Assembly: GCF_000006445.2 (NCBI RefSeq) | Contig: NC_006047.2 | Location: forward strand, 1,054,001 to 1,118,000 | Direction: 5' to 3' | DNA: 64,000 nt | DNA from: Debaryomyces hansenii CBS767 | Lineage: Eukaryota > Ascomycota > Pichiomycetes > Serinales > Debaryomycetaceae | In this document: piece by piece, positions 46,487 to 55,657 of the stretch | Position numbering within the stretch: position 1 is the stretch's first letter | Layout of the letters: each line of letters opens with the position of its first letter | Made by a program: the position numbers and the translations under genes | The notes under the pieces: generated by a model | Databases searched by the model: none | Told to the model about the DNA's origin: nothing | The model's input: only the letters and a program-made list of their open reading frames with translations

Positions 46487-46768
46487 CTAACACCCCCCTA
46501 CTTGCTCACGATGTGCTTCGATAACATCACCGTCTTCCAAATCCAAGTCATCTGGAGTATTGTCTGGGCCAACTCTAGCACCGTCAATTAAAAATCTTAA
46601 CGTATCCATGGTTTTACCTTGTCTCTTACAGAAAGCTTCCATCAATCTTCTCATTGGGGTAGACCTCTTAATCTTGAAAAAGATTTCAGCTGACCCGTCA
46701 GAAACTTTCAAGTTAATATGAGTGTTATCTGGCTTTTCTTCCTTTGGTTGATTTTCGTTATCAGACAT
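46487..46768 (-). CDS. SMT3: SUMO (Smt3)
   Basis: The product is a 93-aa ubiquitin-like modifier. The flexible acidic/Lys N terminus is followed by the SUMO fold ([49 protein letters not shown]...[16 protein letters not shown]). The diglycine is G91-G92 with a single Cys after it, so processing by a Ulp protease removes one residue; S. cerevisiae Smt3 has three (ATY). Consensus sumoylation-type lysines lie in the N-terminal tail. It shares a 418-base divergent promoter with PRM1. Confidence 0.97.
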   Translation of the reverse strand: MSDNENQPKEEKPDNTHINLKVSDGSAEIFFKIKRSTPMRRLMEAFCKRQGKTMDTLRFLIDGARVGPDNTPDDLDLEDGDVIEAHREQVGGC

Positions 46769-46846
46769 GATAGTTGTTGCTATTACTAAAATAAAAAGAA
46801 GTATATAATTGTATTGTCAAAATTCATTTATTGACGTTTAGATAAT

Positions 46847-46900
46847 GCGACATTTTACTAATGTCGTGCATACTATCTTGCCACCATAACGCGACATTTT
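46847..46900. repeat. GCGACATTTT repeats upstream of SMT3
   Basis: The 10-mer GCGACATTTT occurs at 46847-46856 and 46891-46900. Between them AATGTCG (46860-46866) forms a 7-bp inverted repeat with the first copy. They lie 80-130 bases upstream of the SMT3 ATG. Confidence 0.7.
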
Positions 46901-47070
46901 TACATCAATTATTCACTTACTACTTCCTAGAAGCAACTACTTGGTATTTGAAATGTACCAACATGGCATTGAACTCCATGCTTATTGAATAATGACCCAA
47001 TTTAAGATTTTTAAATAGTACAAGCTGAATGGGATACTAATTAAGTCTATCTTTAGTACTCTTGGAAATG

Positions 47071-47088
47071 TGTTTCATGTTTGTTTCA
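47071..47088. promoter_or_regulatory. Paired pheromone response elements upstream of PRM1
   Basis: TGTTTCA, the reverse complement of TGAAACA, occurs at 47071-47077 and 47082-47088, 99-116 bases upstream of the PRM1 ATG. Two adjacent Ste12 sites are the usual arrangement in pheromone-induced yeast promoters. Confidence 0.7.
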
Positions 47089-47186
47089 ATCATGTTTAGC
47101 TCTGTATTATTATATTTAAATATATATTCCTATCGTATTCTTATGTTCAAGGAATATATAATTTATGTGAATGAAGAAAAAGAGAT

Positions 47187-49124
47187 ATGAAGAAACAATT
47201 CTTGAACTATTACGAGATACTTTCACAGGTATGGTTCAACAAGTATACAATAATATTAGTCCTTATGACTATCAAAATATATCTATTTACGAACTCAATC
47301 CTATCAAATTTGACAAATTTCAAAGCCTACACAGAATCAATATGTACTTCGCTTGATACATATTCTACGGTAATAGCCTCATTGCCAGAGCAGCTATCCA
47401 AGGTTATTAACCATATGGTTGCGTCCACTTTAAATAGCATGAAAATGCAATCATTGAAGATGCTAATGACAATAATAACTATCATAAAGCTGTTAATTGT
47501 GTTTTACATAGATATATTCTTGGGGACATATATTTGTATCTTGACAGCTGCGATTGGTGGGACCGTCGATTTTGCATTAGATTCTACTCAGCTGGTTCTT
47601 AAATCGGTAAACGAAACTATTATTTCAGTAAGCGAAGACATACAAGATGGATTGAATGGACTCCTGAAAGTTATTAATACGTTGCTCTCTGGAGTTGATA
47701 AAGTAAAATCCTTCTTTACAAATCAAGACACAGATTCTACTGAATACGTGGATAAAGTTAATCTATCTATAAAAGCATTGCAAAATATAAAAATTCCCAA
47801 TTCAGTACTTACAGACATCGATAATTTTAAAGACAAAGTACCAGATTTCAACGAATTACAAAATACATCGAAGCTTGTAAGTAAACCTTTTGAAATAATA
47901 ACTCAGGAGCTTAATGAACTGGCTCACTTTAAAAACATCACGGTGGACCAATTGAAGTTAGCAAGCACTCCACCTGTTAATTTTTGTTCAAACTCGTTAG
48001 ATATAGACAAGTTCTATTCTAACTTAGCCAAAAAGGTCCAGTTCACCTCAAATATAATTATAATTGTTTTACTTATCATGGCAATGTTTGCTATTGCCTC
48101 GTTAGTTGTTGTTGAATATTTCAAATGGAGAAAATCCCAAAGAATGATAAATGAAATACTTGCAGATAAGAATCAAGAATCATATTTTGTTCTGACAAGG
48201 AACATAATGAATAAATATAATAGCAGCTTAATTTATTATATTGAAAAATTTGTCACTATACCGCCTTCTAGAAAAGATAATCTATACTGGTTACTATCTT
48301 ATATTACAACGCCCTACTCGTTAACGGTGCTCATTATTGGTCTTGCTGGTTTATTTACAGTGATGCTACAATTCATTATCCTCCAAATCATCTTGAAAAG
48401 CTTTAAAAGCCTAACAACAGAATTGACCGGGTTTAAGACTCAAATTATTACTTTAATGGATAACGCAACCTCTAGTTACATAAAGGAGACAAATAGTTAT
48501 ATTGGATCACAACAGAAACTGATAAATGATGAATTGTTTGGTAATATAAGGACTGCATCAACGTCGGTAAACTCAACTATAAATGATTTCCTAATGAAAA
48601 TGAATACTACTATTAACTCAGTATTTGCTAATACACCATTTAGTAAGCCGGTTAATACATTAGTATATTGTACTATTGGGAGAAAACTCATTAAGATTGA
48701 ACAAGGATTAACATGGATAGTTGAAAATTTGTCAGTATCTCTACCACAGTTACCCAAAAACTTAACCGAAGACTTTATGACTAACTATTCCAAAGATAAT
48801 CACGGCATTCATAAGCTCACCGATAACGTCACGAGCGGCATTACCTTCTTACTCGATACATATAAGAAGAGTTTGCTTATTGAATTGTATATATCCTCTG
48901 CTATACTAGGAATCTGGATTTTGCAAATAATTATAGGACTCACATTAATATGGTATAGAAGCTCCTCAAACTGCAAAGCACGCAAACCTGAAAAGATACA
49001 AGGGGAACCAACGATCGGAAACCCTAAACCCTTGACAACAGAACAAAGAAAGGAATATGGTTATCCTCATATAGATCCCTTTAATGAAAAGGTTGACGCG
49101 AGTTCAAGTATATATTCGTTGTAA
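47187..49124 (+). CDS. PRM1: Plasma-membrane fusion protein Prm1
   Basis: The product is a 645-aa multipass protein, close to S. cerevisiae Prm1 (661 aa). Hydrophobic segments lie at about 19-37, 92-125, 290-312, 378-403 and 568-593, separated by long loops with many potential N-glycosylation sites. The N-terminal layout (YEILSQVWFNKYTIILVL...ESICTSLDTYST) is typical of the family. Prm1 helps plasma-membrane fusion of mating cells. The chosen ATG is 47187. Another ATG at 47171, in a different frame, opens a 61-codon ORF overlapping the start and could reduce translation if included in the mRNA. The promoter carries two pheromone elements. Confidence 0.92.
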   Translation: MKKQFLNYYEILSQVWFNKYTIILVLMTIKIYLFTNSILSNLTNFKAYTESICTSLDTYSTVIASLPEQLSKVINHMVASTLNSMKMQSLKMLMTIITIIKLLIVFYIDIFLGTYICILTAAIGGTVDFALDSTQLVLKSVNETIISVSEDIQDGLNGLLKVINTLLSGVDKVKSFFTNQDTDSTEYVDKVNLSIKALQNIKIPNSVLTDIDNFKDKVPDFNELQNTSKLVSKPFEIITQELNELAHFKNITVDQLKLASTPPVNFCSNSLDIDKFYSNLAKKVQFTSNIIIIVLLIMAMFAIASLVVVEYFKWRKSQRMINEILADKNQESYFVLTRNIMNKYNSSLIYYIEKFVTIPPSRKDNLYWLLSYITTPYSLTVLIIGLAGLFTVMLQFIILQIILKSFKSLTTELTGFKTQIITLMDNATSSYIKETNSYIGSQQKLINDELFGNIRTASTSVNSTINDFLMKMNTTINSVFANTPFSKPVNTLVYCTIGRKLIKIEQGLTWIVENLSVSLPQLPKNLTEDFMTNYSKDNHGIHKLTDNVTSGITFLLDTYKKSLLIELYISSAILGIWILQIIIGLTLIWYRSSSNCKARKPEKIQGEPTIGNPKPLTTEQRKEYGYPHIDPFNEKVDASSSIYSL

Positions 49125-49213
49125 TGGTTGCAAAATTTTAATAGCAAAATAAACATATATTTAGAATACAAATGACTATAAAACAATCTATGATACATAC
49201 AAGAACACAATTA

Positions 49214-50878
49214 TTACTTTTTGATTGGGGCTGGCTTTTTCCAATAATATTGCTTATGAGTTCTTCTACATGATCTTAAGCCACCATGTCCTTTGATACT
49301 GGAGACTAACTTAGGTCTCTCAGTATCATCATCATTTTCAGGCATATAATAATATTCCTCTTCTAATGGTTTACCAGCAGCATCTTTGCCTTCTCTATAA
49401 ATGATACCAATCGATTTGACATTGTGTAAAATAACTCTGAGCTGTTTCAATGATAGTTCGGAGGTAATCGCACTTATAGTATTTAAAAAGGATGCAGGAG
49501 TCGAAGATAACCTAGAGAATGCAAGATGGTTGACTAATATATTGTTAATTTCTGGAATATTTTGAATACCTTCAATACAAGATTGGTCAATCTCAACTTT
49601 TTGTGGCTGTTGCGATTTCTTCTTCTTTTTCATTGGCTTTTGGGGTTCTTCAGAATGTGCCCTTCTCTTTGGGGTATTAGGTTTACTGAAAGTATTTGAT
49701 TTATCACCTAATGGTGTTGTTGGCATTTGTACCACCTCCCCTGTTGTAGGCGTCGATTCTTTTATAAACATATCGACATTGTTTGAAGAATCATCATTTG
49801 AAACTTGTGGCTTTTGATCTTGATGTATTTCAAAGGGCTTGAATCCTAATGCCTTTTTGATTGAGGAATCTGAAAAGTTACGTTTGATATATGAAATTGG
49901 AGTCGACTCTTCTGAGGTACATTTAAATTCCGTCTTTGACGGAGTATGGGGCAATGATTGTAGGTTAACGTGATCCGGGGTATGGTAAACAGGCTTGACG
50001 ATTGTTGGACTACTGTCAACCATTGTTTCAGCAGGTTTAGTTTTATTAATTAAGACAGGGGTCTCGTCATCAGTTAAGTCTTCCTCATCTTCAACCGGAT
50101 TCAACAATATTAAGTTATTGCGGATTTCAATGAGAACGTTATTCAATTTTGGTAAAGTGACCGACTCGTTTCTGTTGACCACAAACTCGGTATGATTCGA
50201 TTCCAACGTTATCGTACGTGGGGTAACGGTGAGTCCTAAACGTTCAAGACCATCGACAGATAATGGTGCACTCTTGTTCTCCATCAATATGTAATCATTT
50301 TTGTTATTGGTGCCATAAACTACGCATGGCTTTGGGATTCTCATGGCAAACCCGTTATAACCCAAACAGTGCAAGTTCATCTGGTTCGTGTGCTGGTCGT
50401 ATGAAATAGATATGTGGGTTCTCGAAATTGTCTTATCCTTAGCATTGAGATAAAAATCACACGCTTTCGAAGATCTCCCAATCAACAACGAAGTCTTGTT
50501 GGTAAGTAATGGCACTCTTAAAACCTTGGCATCAGGATCCAATATATTGAAATCCCTGTTTATTTTAACCTTCTGTGGCTTCTGTTGCCCAAAAGTATTT
50601 TCTTTACGTTGTTTTGCTGGTGTTGACAGTACCAAGTTGAACGAAACTGACTTTTTGGGCTTCACTGACAAATTGACCTCATCCTCATCTCCTCTGCCTA
50701 ATGACGAAGACCGACCCACACTAGACGATGGATTAGGCGTAGGATAGTTCACTCTACCCCTGTCTACCATGCCCTTTTCACCTTTGCTCCCGATCGCAAA
50801 CGGATCGTGCTCCTCGTCGTAGCCGCCACTGCCACTCATCAACGGCGACGATGGTGGAAATTGATAATTACTACTCAT
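49214..50878 (-). CDS. FHA-domain G1/S protein, Tos4/Plm2-like
   Basis: The product is 554 aa. A disordered N terminus is followed by an FHA domain at about residues 115-215 (LRVPLLTNKTSLLIGRSSKACDFYLNAKDKTISRTHISISYD), with the phosphothreonine-binding GRSS and SRTHI motifs. A second conserved block lies at the C terminus (about 440-550), with NNILVNHLAFSRLSSTP and a KGHGGLRSCRRTHKQYYWKKP end. The middle is Ser/Thr/Pro- and Lys-rich. In S. cerevisiae Tos4 and Plm2 are chromatin-bound FHA proteins, targets of SBF/MBF and of the replication checkpoint. A perfect MCB lies 377 bases upstream here. The Tos4/Plm2 split cannot be resolved from one copy. Confidence 0.82.
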   Translation of the reverse strand: MSSNYQFPPSSPLMSGSGGYDEEHDPFAIGSKGEKGMVDRGRVNYPTPNPSSSVGRSSSLGRGDEDEVNLSVKPKKSVSFNLVLSTPAKQRKENTFGQQKPQKVKINRDFNILDPDAKVLRVPLLTNKTSLLIGRSSKACDFYLNAKDKTISRTHISISYDQHTNQMNLHCLGYNGFAMRIPKPCVVYGTNNKNDYILMENKSAPLSVDGLERLGLTVTPRTITLESNHTEFVVNRNESVTLPKLNNVLIEIRNNLILLNPVEDEEDLTDDETPVLINKTKPAETMVDSSPTIVKPVYHTPDHVNLQSLPHTPSKTEFKCTSEESTPISYIKRNFSDSSIKKALGFKPFEIHQDQKPQVSNDDSSNNVDMFIKESTPTTGEVVQMPTTPLGDKSNTFSKPNTPKRRAHSEEPQKPMKKKKKSQQPQKVEIDQSCIEGIQNIPEINNILVNHLAFSRLSSTPASFLNTISAITSELSLKQLRVILHNVKSIGIIYREGKDAAGKPLEEEYYYMPENDDDTERPKLVSSIKGHGGLRSCRRTHKQYYWKKPAPIKK

Positions 50879-51206
50879 TTATATGTCCAATATAACTAGT
50901 CGCCAGGTATCGTATTATCCTAATAGATTGTGTGTATCGATAACTATGCGAATCAGAATTAATGATATTAATGACTTGTTTATTCTGGTACTTGTCTGCT
51001 ACTTTGTTTAGAAAATTTGCGGCTGGGTCTGGTATGACCATATGTTTTGCGCTGACTATATGACCGACAAATGACCGAATGTTATGCAGTTTACCCACCG
51101 ACTGTCACGCTTCTTCTCGTATGAATCAAAACAATCACTCTTTCACGACTGATTCTCCTACATAACGTATACTTGCCAATCGTCCTTATTACTGGTGTAC
51201 TGACGG

Positions 51207-51222
51207 TTTGTTTGTTTGTTTG
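51207..51222. repeat. (TTTG)4 microsatellite
   Basis: Four exact TTTG units are followed by TTTA. It is a simple repeat in the shared promoter. Confidence 0.9.
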
Positions 51223-51254
51223 TTTATATCTGTCTGTATGGACGCGCTGAACAA

Positions 51255-51260
51255 ACGCGT
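51255..51260. promoter_or_regulatory. MCB (ACGCGT) upstream of the TOS4/PLM2-like gene
   Basis: A perfect ACGCGT lies in AACAAACGCGTTTGC, flanked by an imperfect GACGCG ten bases before. It is 377 bases from the FHA gene ATG and 336 from the RPL37 ATG. MBF control of the FHA gene is the likelier reading. Confidence 0.55.
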
Positions 51261-51467
51261 TTGCATAACCTCAGGGTAAAATGCCCGATAAAATGACAGC
51301 AGTAGAGTTTAGCCGAGGCCCACCGAAGGGCTGTACCCCCCAACGATCTTGTCATTTAAAAATAAAACAGTCACATATCAGGTGATATGACCAGGCGAAT
51401 ATATATACGTCACACAAAAAGCATTGGACGATTTCTCACAAAAAGTTGACCGAGAGTTACCCGACCA

Positions 51468-51473
51468 CACGTG
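51468..51473. promoter_or_regulatory. CACGTG E-box in the RPL37 promoter
   Basis: CACGTGAC lies 123-128 bases upstream of the RPL37 ATG. Cbf1 is a known activator of ribosomal-protein genes in CTG-clade yeasts, so the match is plausible. Confidence 0.5.
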
Positions 51474-51595
51474 ACAAAACATCAAATTTTCACTACTACG
51501 CACCAAGCCAGTCGTAGTAGGTATTGTAAGTGAAAATTTTGTAAAAGAAGGTTAGCATAGTTTTGATCAAATAACTACATAAATAATTAGACAAC

Positions 51596-52207
51596 ATGAG
51601 TAGTATGTGAGGATCTATATGAGTCTAACGTTTCTAAAACGATAGCAGACCACTACTTGATTTTTGAATGTGTATGAAGTATTGAATGAGCGAATACAGA
51701 GATGAGATGATGACAGAGAAGAAAAATGGATGAAGACATAAGATAACAGAAGATGGACGTTGAATAATGGTGGAAAGCGATACATCCTAATTTTAAAAGA
51801 GAGTAATAAGGAGAATATGAATCAGGGGCAAATAGAAGGAATATGAATAGGAGATAAATGGGACATAAATCGTCATTAGTACCGTACACATTCATACAGA
51901 TAGAGTGGATAAAACACACAAAATAGTAATACTAACACCTTTAATAGAAGGTACTCCATCTTTAGGTAAACGTCACAACAAGTCCCACGTTTTATGTAAC
52001 AGATGTGGTAAGCGTTCATTCCACGTCCAAAAGAAGACCTGTGCTTCTTGTGGATACCCAGCTGCTAAATTGAGATCTCACAACTGGGCTACAAAGGCTA
52101 AGAGAAGAAGAACTACCGGTACTGGTCGTATGGCTTACTTGAAGCACGTTTCTAGAAGATTTAAGAACGGCTTCCAAACCGGTGTCGCTAAACCTCAATC
52201 CGCTTAA
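51596..52207 (+). CDS. RPL37: 60S ribosomal protein L37 (eL37), spliced
   Basis: Exon 1 is only 7 nt (51596-51602, ATGAGTA) and exon 2 is 51948-52207, joining to 88 aa, exactly the S. cerevisiae length. The joined start reads [16 protein letters not shown]. The zinc-binding cysteines are present ([21 protein letters not shown]), followed by a basic tail ([26 protein letters not shown]). eL37 sits deep in the 60S subunit near 5.8S rRNA. Codon use is strongly biased. The frame of exon 2 alone is open to 51905, inside the intron, but has no ATG start. Confidence 0.96.
51603..51947 (+). other. RPL37 intron (345 nt)
   Basis: The donor is GTATGT, the branch point is TACTAAC at 51930-51936 and the acceptor is AATAG ending at 51947, eleven bases after the branch box. 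Much of the interior (about 51680-51880) is purine-rich. An ATGATGA box C-like motif at 51707-51713 has no matching box D. Confidence 0.94.
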
Positions 52208-52402
52208 ATTAAATGATTATTTACAAGACAATTAATAAATAAAGAATTTTAATGTAATAAAAGGTTGCTTTTTATTCGATGTTAATTTATCATTAAATAA
52301 TTCACAGATTATTTGATTTTCGTTATGTATTGAAGTTTACGTATATCATAAATAAAATATTTGTATCATATCTGGTGCTTGTTTGAGAATATATTTTGTA
52401 GA

Positions 52403-54616
52403 TCAGTCATCGACTAGGGCCATTTCGTCAAAGTTTAAGTCTTCATTATTCATGTTGAAGTACAAATTATCCGCTTCCTCATGGGTGACGCAGAGGTCCA
52501 ATATTTCCCGGGCTACTTCAATGGTATCGGTTTCGTATGGGAACTCTAACCCGTTGGCCAATTCACTTTCGATATCTGCAACCAATTTGCCATCAGTATG
52601 TAGGTTACTAAATGTTATATGGTTTATCTCGCGTGCTTTTCTTTCGCAGTCATCGTTGAAAACCAGCTTGTCGTACTTGTGCTTGCTTCTGATTTCCAAA
52701 AGTAGACTATGTGCTTCCGCAGATAACGAGTTGGATCCAAACGCAATCCTCAGAAGTATAACAAATATTTCGTATAAGGTTTCAGGATAAATCAAATTAT
52801 TTAAACCTCGAACCTCCGAAGAAATATAATTGAGAATTCTAACTAGCACGGCTATAATTTGAATCCTCAAGTATATCGTCTTAGATCTAGGAGACCTCAT
52901 TATGAAGACCTGTTCAAACCCTATGGTTCGAACAATGGACTTGATATATTCCTTCAGTTCAAATATCTGTGTACTTGACTTTGTGACAATAAAAGACTCT
53001 AACAAAGTAGCAACCTTTAGCCTTAGATCAAGAACATGGTACTCATGATTTGATTGTACTTCGAATGCTAGTTGATTCATTTGTGAATCTTTGCTGGTCA
53101 AGTTACTTTCTTTTTTGATTGGTACCATTCTTTCTTGTAAATATTCATAGGGTATAGGGCAAGGTCTAGATATCATTGAATGATTTAGTAGCGTTTCGGA
53201 CGTCGGTATTATAGAGTCAATTTTGTTGAAATCAATGTTGTTTCCCATTATCCTATTTAATCCATAGAACATAAAATCATCTTTAACAGGTAATTCAATA
53301 AGAAATACTTTTAAAAGAGAATTTATTATCGATTCATCCAGTATCTTATTAGGTGTATCATTATATGCAAATGTAGTTTCACTTATTGATGACATTAATA
53401 TTTCAACAAAGTTATAAATTAAATTAATCTGAGCAAGATTTTTGAATCTTTCAGTGTTTTCTGGTAGGCATTTTCTAAATAACTCGACTCTAACATAGTT
53501 CTCCTTCCAAATGGTTTCAATAAATTTTGCCCCAAAAAGTGAGGATAAAGACATCAATTTTTCTATTATATCAAGACAACATATGAGTGCAAACTTCTCC
53601 AAGACCATAACTTGATTAGGCACATCATGATAATTTATGAAATCTTCCTCATCTTGACTTGAGTCTAGTAAGAAAGTAAAATTTAGTGCTAATTTACAAA
53701 TTGATTCCAATAATGATTTAATAGATGTTTGACTAACTGCAGATGATCGGAAATTCAATGACGCATGTATCAAGGCTAGCAAAAACGGAATTGATAATAT
53801 GAGTTTCTTCTCCAAAAGAATATCTACCAAGTCAGATAAAGTTTGCGTAAATTCGGCAACTAATTCATCCAATCTCAGATTTTTCTTCAACATGAGATAT
53901 TCAGTAATGGCAGTAGATAATGGCATTTTCGCATGTGTTTTAAAGTCATGCACCAGAATATCAATATCCACGTAGATCTTGCTGAGATAGTTAAGTGTCG
54001 ATCGTTTACTTCCATTTATACAATGATTCCAAATATGATCAGTAAAGAGCGACGCATCATTTTGTATCTTGATAATCTTTTGAGGCAATATCGGCCTTAA
54101 TTCTGTCTCCGGTTCGATAGATTCTGCACGCTCGTGCTGATATCGTGTTCCATTCGCTTGCTGTGTATCCAGAATAGGCATCACGTCTATATCCATCATC
54201 GAATCGTCTGCCCTACTAGGAAGCTTTCTTCTTTTTAATGCTGTTGCACCCCTAAGCTCATTGTTCAAGAATTTCCTTTCATCTTCTAACTTTTGTACCG
54301 TGAACTTAAGCGCTTTCAATTGTTCGTCATTTTGTACTTTACTAATGTTATGTGATTCTTTCAATTTATTCAAGTCTTCCTGCTTTTGATTTTGCAATTG
54401 TTGAAGCTGTGCTCGAAGTATGGCAATCTCCCCGTCTGAACGGTTCAATCTAGCTTGAACATCAATGTTGGGTAGCTGTGTACTATTACTATTCTGTGTT
54501 GGTTTGTCAATACTATTTGGAGTTGTTACTCGTCTGTTTTGGGTTGATTTGGATTTAGTTAATGCAAGTAAAATTTCATCGTCATCGTCATCAAAATCAT
54601 CATCTGAAAGCGACAT
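52403..54616 (-). CDS. LCD1: Checkpoint protein Lcd1/Ddc2 (ATRIP)
   Basis: The product is 737 aa, close to S. cerevisiae Lcd1 (747 aa). The acidic N terminus (MSLSDDDFDDDDDEILLALTKS) is the kind that binds RPA. A coiled coil follows at about 55-125 (DGEIAILRAQLQQLQNQKQEDLNKLKE), then a basic patch (LKRRKLPSR) and a long helical-repeat C-terminal region. ATRIP proteins recruit the Mec1 kinase to RPA-coated single-stranded DNA. The GEIAILRAQL stretch is the most recognisable family segment. It converges on RPL37 with a 195-base gap and is divergent from EMG1 across 291 bases. Confidence 0.88.
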   Translation of the reverse strand: MSLSDDDFDDDDDEILLALTKSKSTQNRRVTTPNSIDKPTQNSNSTQLPNIDVQARLNRSDGEIAILRAQLQQLQNQKQEDLNKLKESHNISKVQNDEQLKALKFTVQKLEDERKFLNNELRGATALKRRKLPSRADDSMMDIDVMPILDTQQANGTRYQHERAESIEPETELRPILPQKIIKIQNDASLFTDHIWNHCINGSKRSTLNYLSKIYVDIDILVHDFKTHAKMPLSTAITEYLMLKKNLRLDELVAEFTQTLSDLVDILLEKKLILSIPFLLALIHASLNFRSSAVSQTSIKSLLESICKLALNFTFLLDSSQDEEDFINYHDVPNQVMVLEKFALICCLDIIEKLMSLSSLFGAKFIETIWKENYVRVELFRKCLPENTERFKNLAQINLIYNFVEILMSSISETTFAYNDTPNKILDESIINSLLKVFLIELPVKDDFMFYGLNRIMGNNIDFNKIDSIIPTSETLLNHSMISRPCPIPYEYLQERMVPIKKESNLTSKDSQMNQLAFEVQSNHEYHVLDLRLKVATLLESFIVTKSSTQIFELKEYIKSIVRTIGFEQVFIMRSPRSKTIYLRIQIIAVLVRILNYISSEVRGLNNLIYPETLYEIFVILLRIAFGSNSLSAEAHSLLLEIRSKHKYDKLVFNDDCERKAREINHITFSNLHTDGKLVADIESELANGLEFPYETDTIEVAREILDLCVTHEEADNLYFNMNNEDLNFDEMALVDD

Positions 54617-54749
54617 AGTTCTGCTCTCTTAAGATATTTCCATTTCTATTTGAAATGATGAACAATACGTATTTAACAGTATATAGATACCATAATAGTG
54701 CTATCTATAAAAGTTAGTCGTGCACTTTTTGTCTCTAAACACTTTGCGG

Positions 54750-54782
54750 CTCATCTCTAAATTTATTTCTGATGAAAAATTT
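54750..54782. promoter_or_regulatory. PAC core and RRPE in the EMG1 promoter
   Basis: CTCATC (GATGAG reversed) at 54750-54755 and TGAAAAATTT at 54773-54782 lie about 125-160 bases upstream of the EMG1 ATG. The PAC plus RRPE pair is the classic ribosome-biogenesis promoter signature. The spacer is shared with LCD1. Confidence 0.6.
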
Positions 54783-54907
54783 CTTCGAGATCGTAATAAC
54801 TAGTATAATTGACTAGCATTAAAACTTTGTCAGTTCTAATAGTCATACATAGTTTAGGTGACATTATTCAGCATTTCCAATAATATACTTGATAGTCATT
54901 AAAAAAA

Positions 54908-55657
54908 ATGGCTGAAAATACTGAAGTTAATAAACAGGAGAAGCCATCGGCTCCTCCAGCATCGCTTGTTCCAGTCCAACCAACAGCAATTAGCTCAAGG
55001 GATAAAACCACCAAGAGATTAGTCGTGGTATTATCACAAGCATGTTTGGAAACACATAAGATGAGCAGTAAAGGACAAAGTGGAGATAAATTTGCGTTAT
55101 TGAACTGTGACGATCACCAAGGTTTGTTGAGAAAGATGGGCAGAGATATCGCAGAAGCTAGACCTGATATCACGCATCAATGTTTATTGACATTATTAGA
55201 TTCTCCTATAAATAAAGCTGGTAAATTGCAGGTATATATTCAAACTGCCAGAGGTGTTTTAATAGAGGTAAATCCTACAGTCAGAATCCCAAGAACTTTC
55301 AAGAGATTCTCAGGATTAATGGTGCAATTGTTACATAAATTGAGTATTCGTTCTGTTAACTCTGAAGAAAAATTATTAAAAGTTATCAAAAATCCAATTA
55401 CCGACCATTTACCAACCAAGTGTCGTAAGATCACTTTATCGTTTGACGCAGAAATCAGAAGAGTCCAAGACTATGTAACTACTTTGGACGAGGATGAAAG
55501 CATATGTGTTTTTGTTGGTGCTATGGCAAGAGGTAAAGATAATTTTGCTGATGAGTTCGTTGATGAGAAAATAGGTCTTTCAGATTATCCATTATCTGCT
55601 TCGGTTGCATGTTCTAAATTCTGTCATGGTTGTGAAGATGTTTGGGGTATTTTCTAA
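54908..55657 (+). CDS. EMG1: 18S rRNA pseudouridine N1-methyltransferase Emg1/Nep1
   Basis: The product is 249 aa and matches S. cerevisiae Emg1 (252 aa) throughout. It is a SPOUT-class methyltransferase that makes the m1-psi step of the hypermodified base in 18S rRNA and is needed for 40S assembly. Visible family segments are [74 protein letters not shown], and the SAM-site end [11 protein letters not shown]...[23 protein letters not shown]. The N-terminal 30 residues are variable. The promoter has PAC and RRPE elements. Confidence 0.97.
   Translation: MAENTEVNKQEKPSAPPASLVPVQPTAISSRDKTTKRLVVVLSQACLETHKMSSKGQSGDKFALLNCDDHQGLLRKMGRDIAEARPDITHQCLLTLLDSPINKAGKLQVYIQTARGVLIEVNPTVRIPRTFKRFSGLMVQLLHKLSIRSVNSEEKLLKVIKNPITDHLPTKCRKITLSFDAEIRRVQDYVTTLDEDESICVFVGAMARGKDNFADEFVDEKIGLSDYPLSASVACSKFCHGCEDVWGIF

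Larger units (their letters stand above)
46769..47186. other. Divergent promoter, SMT3 / PRM1
   Basis: These 418 AT-rich bases hold three copies of a GCGACATT-type motif on the SMT3 side (46847-46856, inverted at 46860-46866, and 46891-46900) and two pheromone response elements on the PRM1 side (47071-47088). No gene is recognised. Confidence 0.6.
50879..51595. other. Divergent promoter, TOS4/PLM2-like gene / RPL37
   Basis: These 717 bases hold a TTTG repeat (51207-51222), an MCB (51255-51260), a CATATCA/TGATATG inverted repeat (51374-51389) and a CACGTGAC E-box (51468-51475). No further gene is recognised. The region from 51240 to 51350 is richer in GC than its flanks. Confidence 0.6.

Noticed and set aside
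51690..51715. ATACAGAGATGA, resembling the U6 ACAGAGA box, and a box C-like ATGATGA in the RPL37 intron
   Set aside because: No surrounding U6 sequence is present, and no box D (CTGA) follows within the intron, so neither a U6 gene nor an intronic C/D snoRNA is supported.
51653..51919. 88-aa minus-strand ORF inside the RPL37 intron
   Set aside because: It arises from the purine-rich intron read backwards (Ser/Phe/Leu-rich) and has no recognisable domain.
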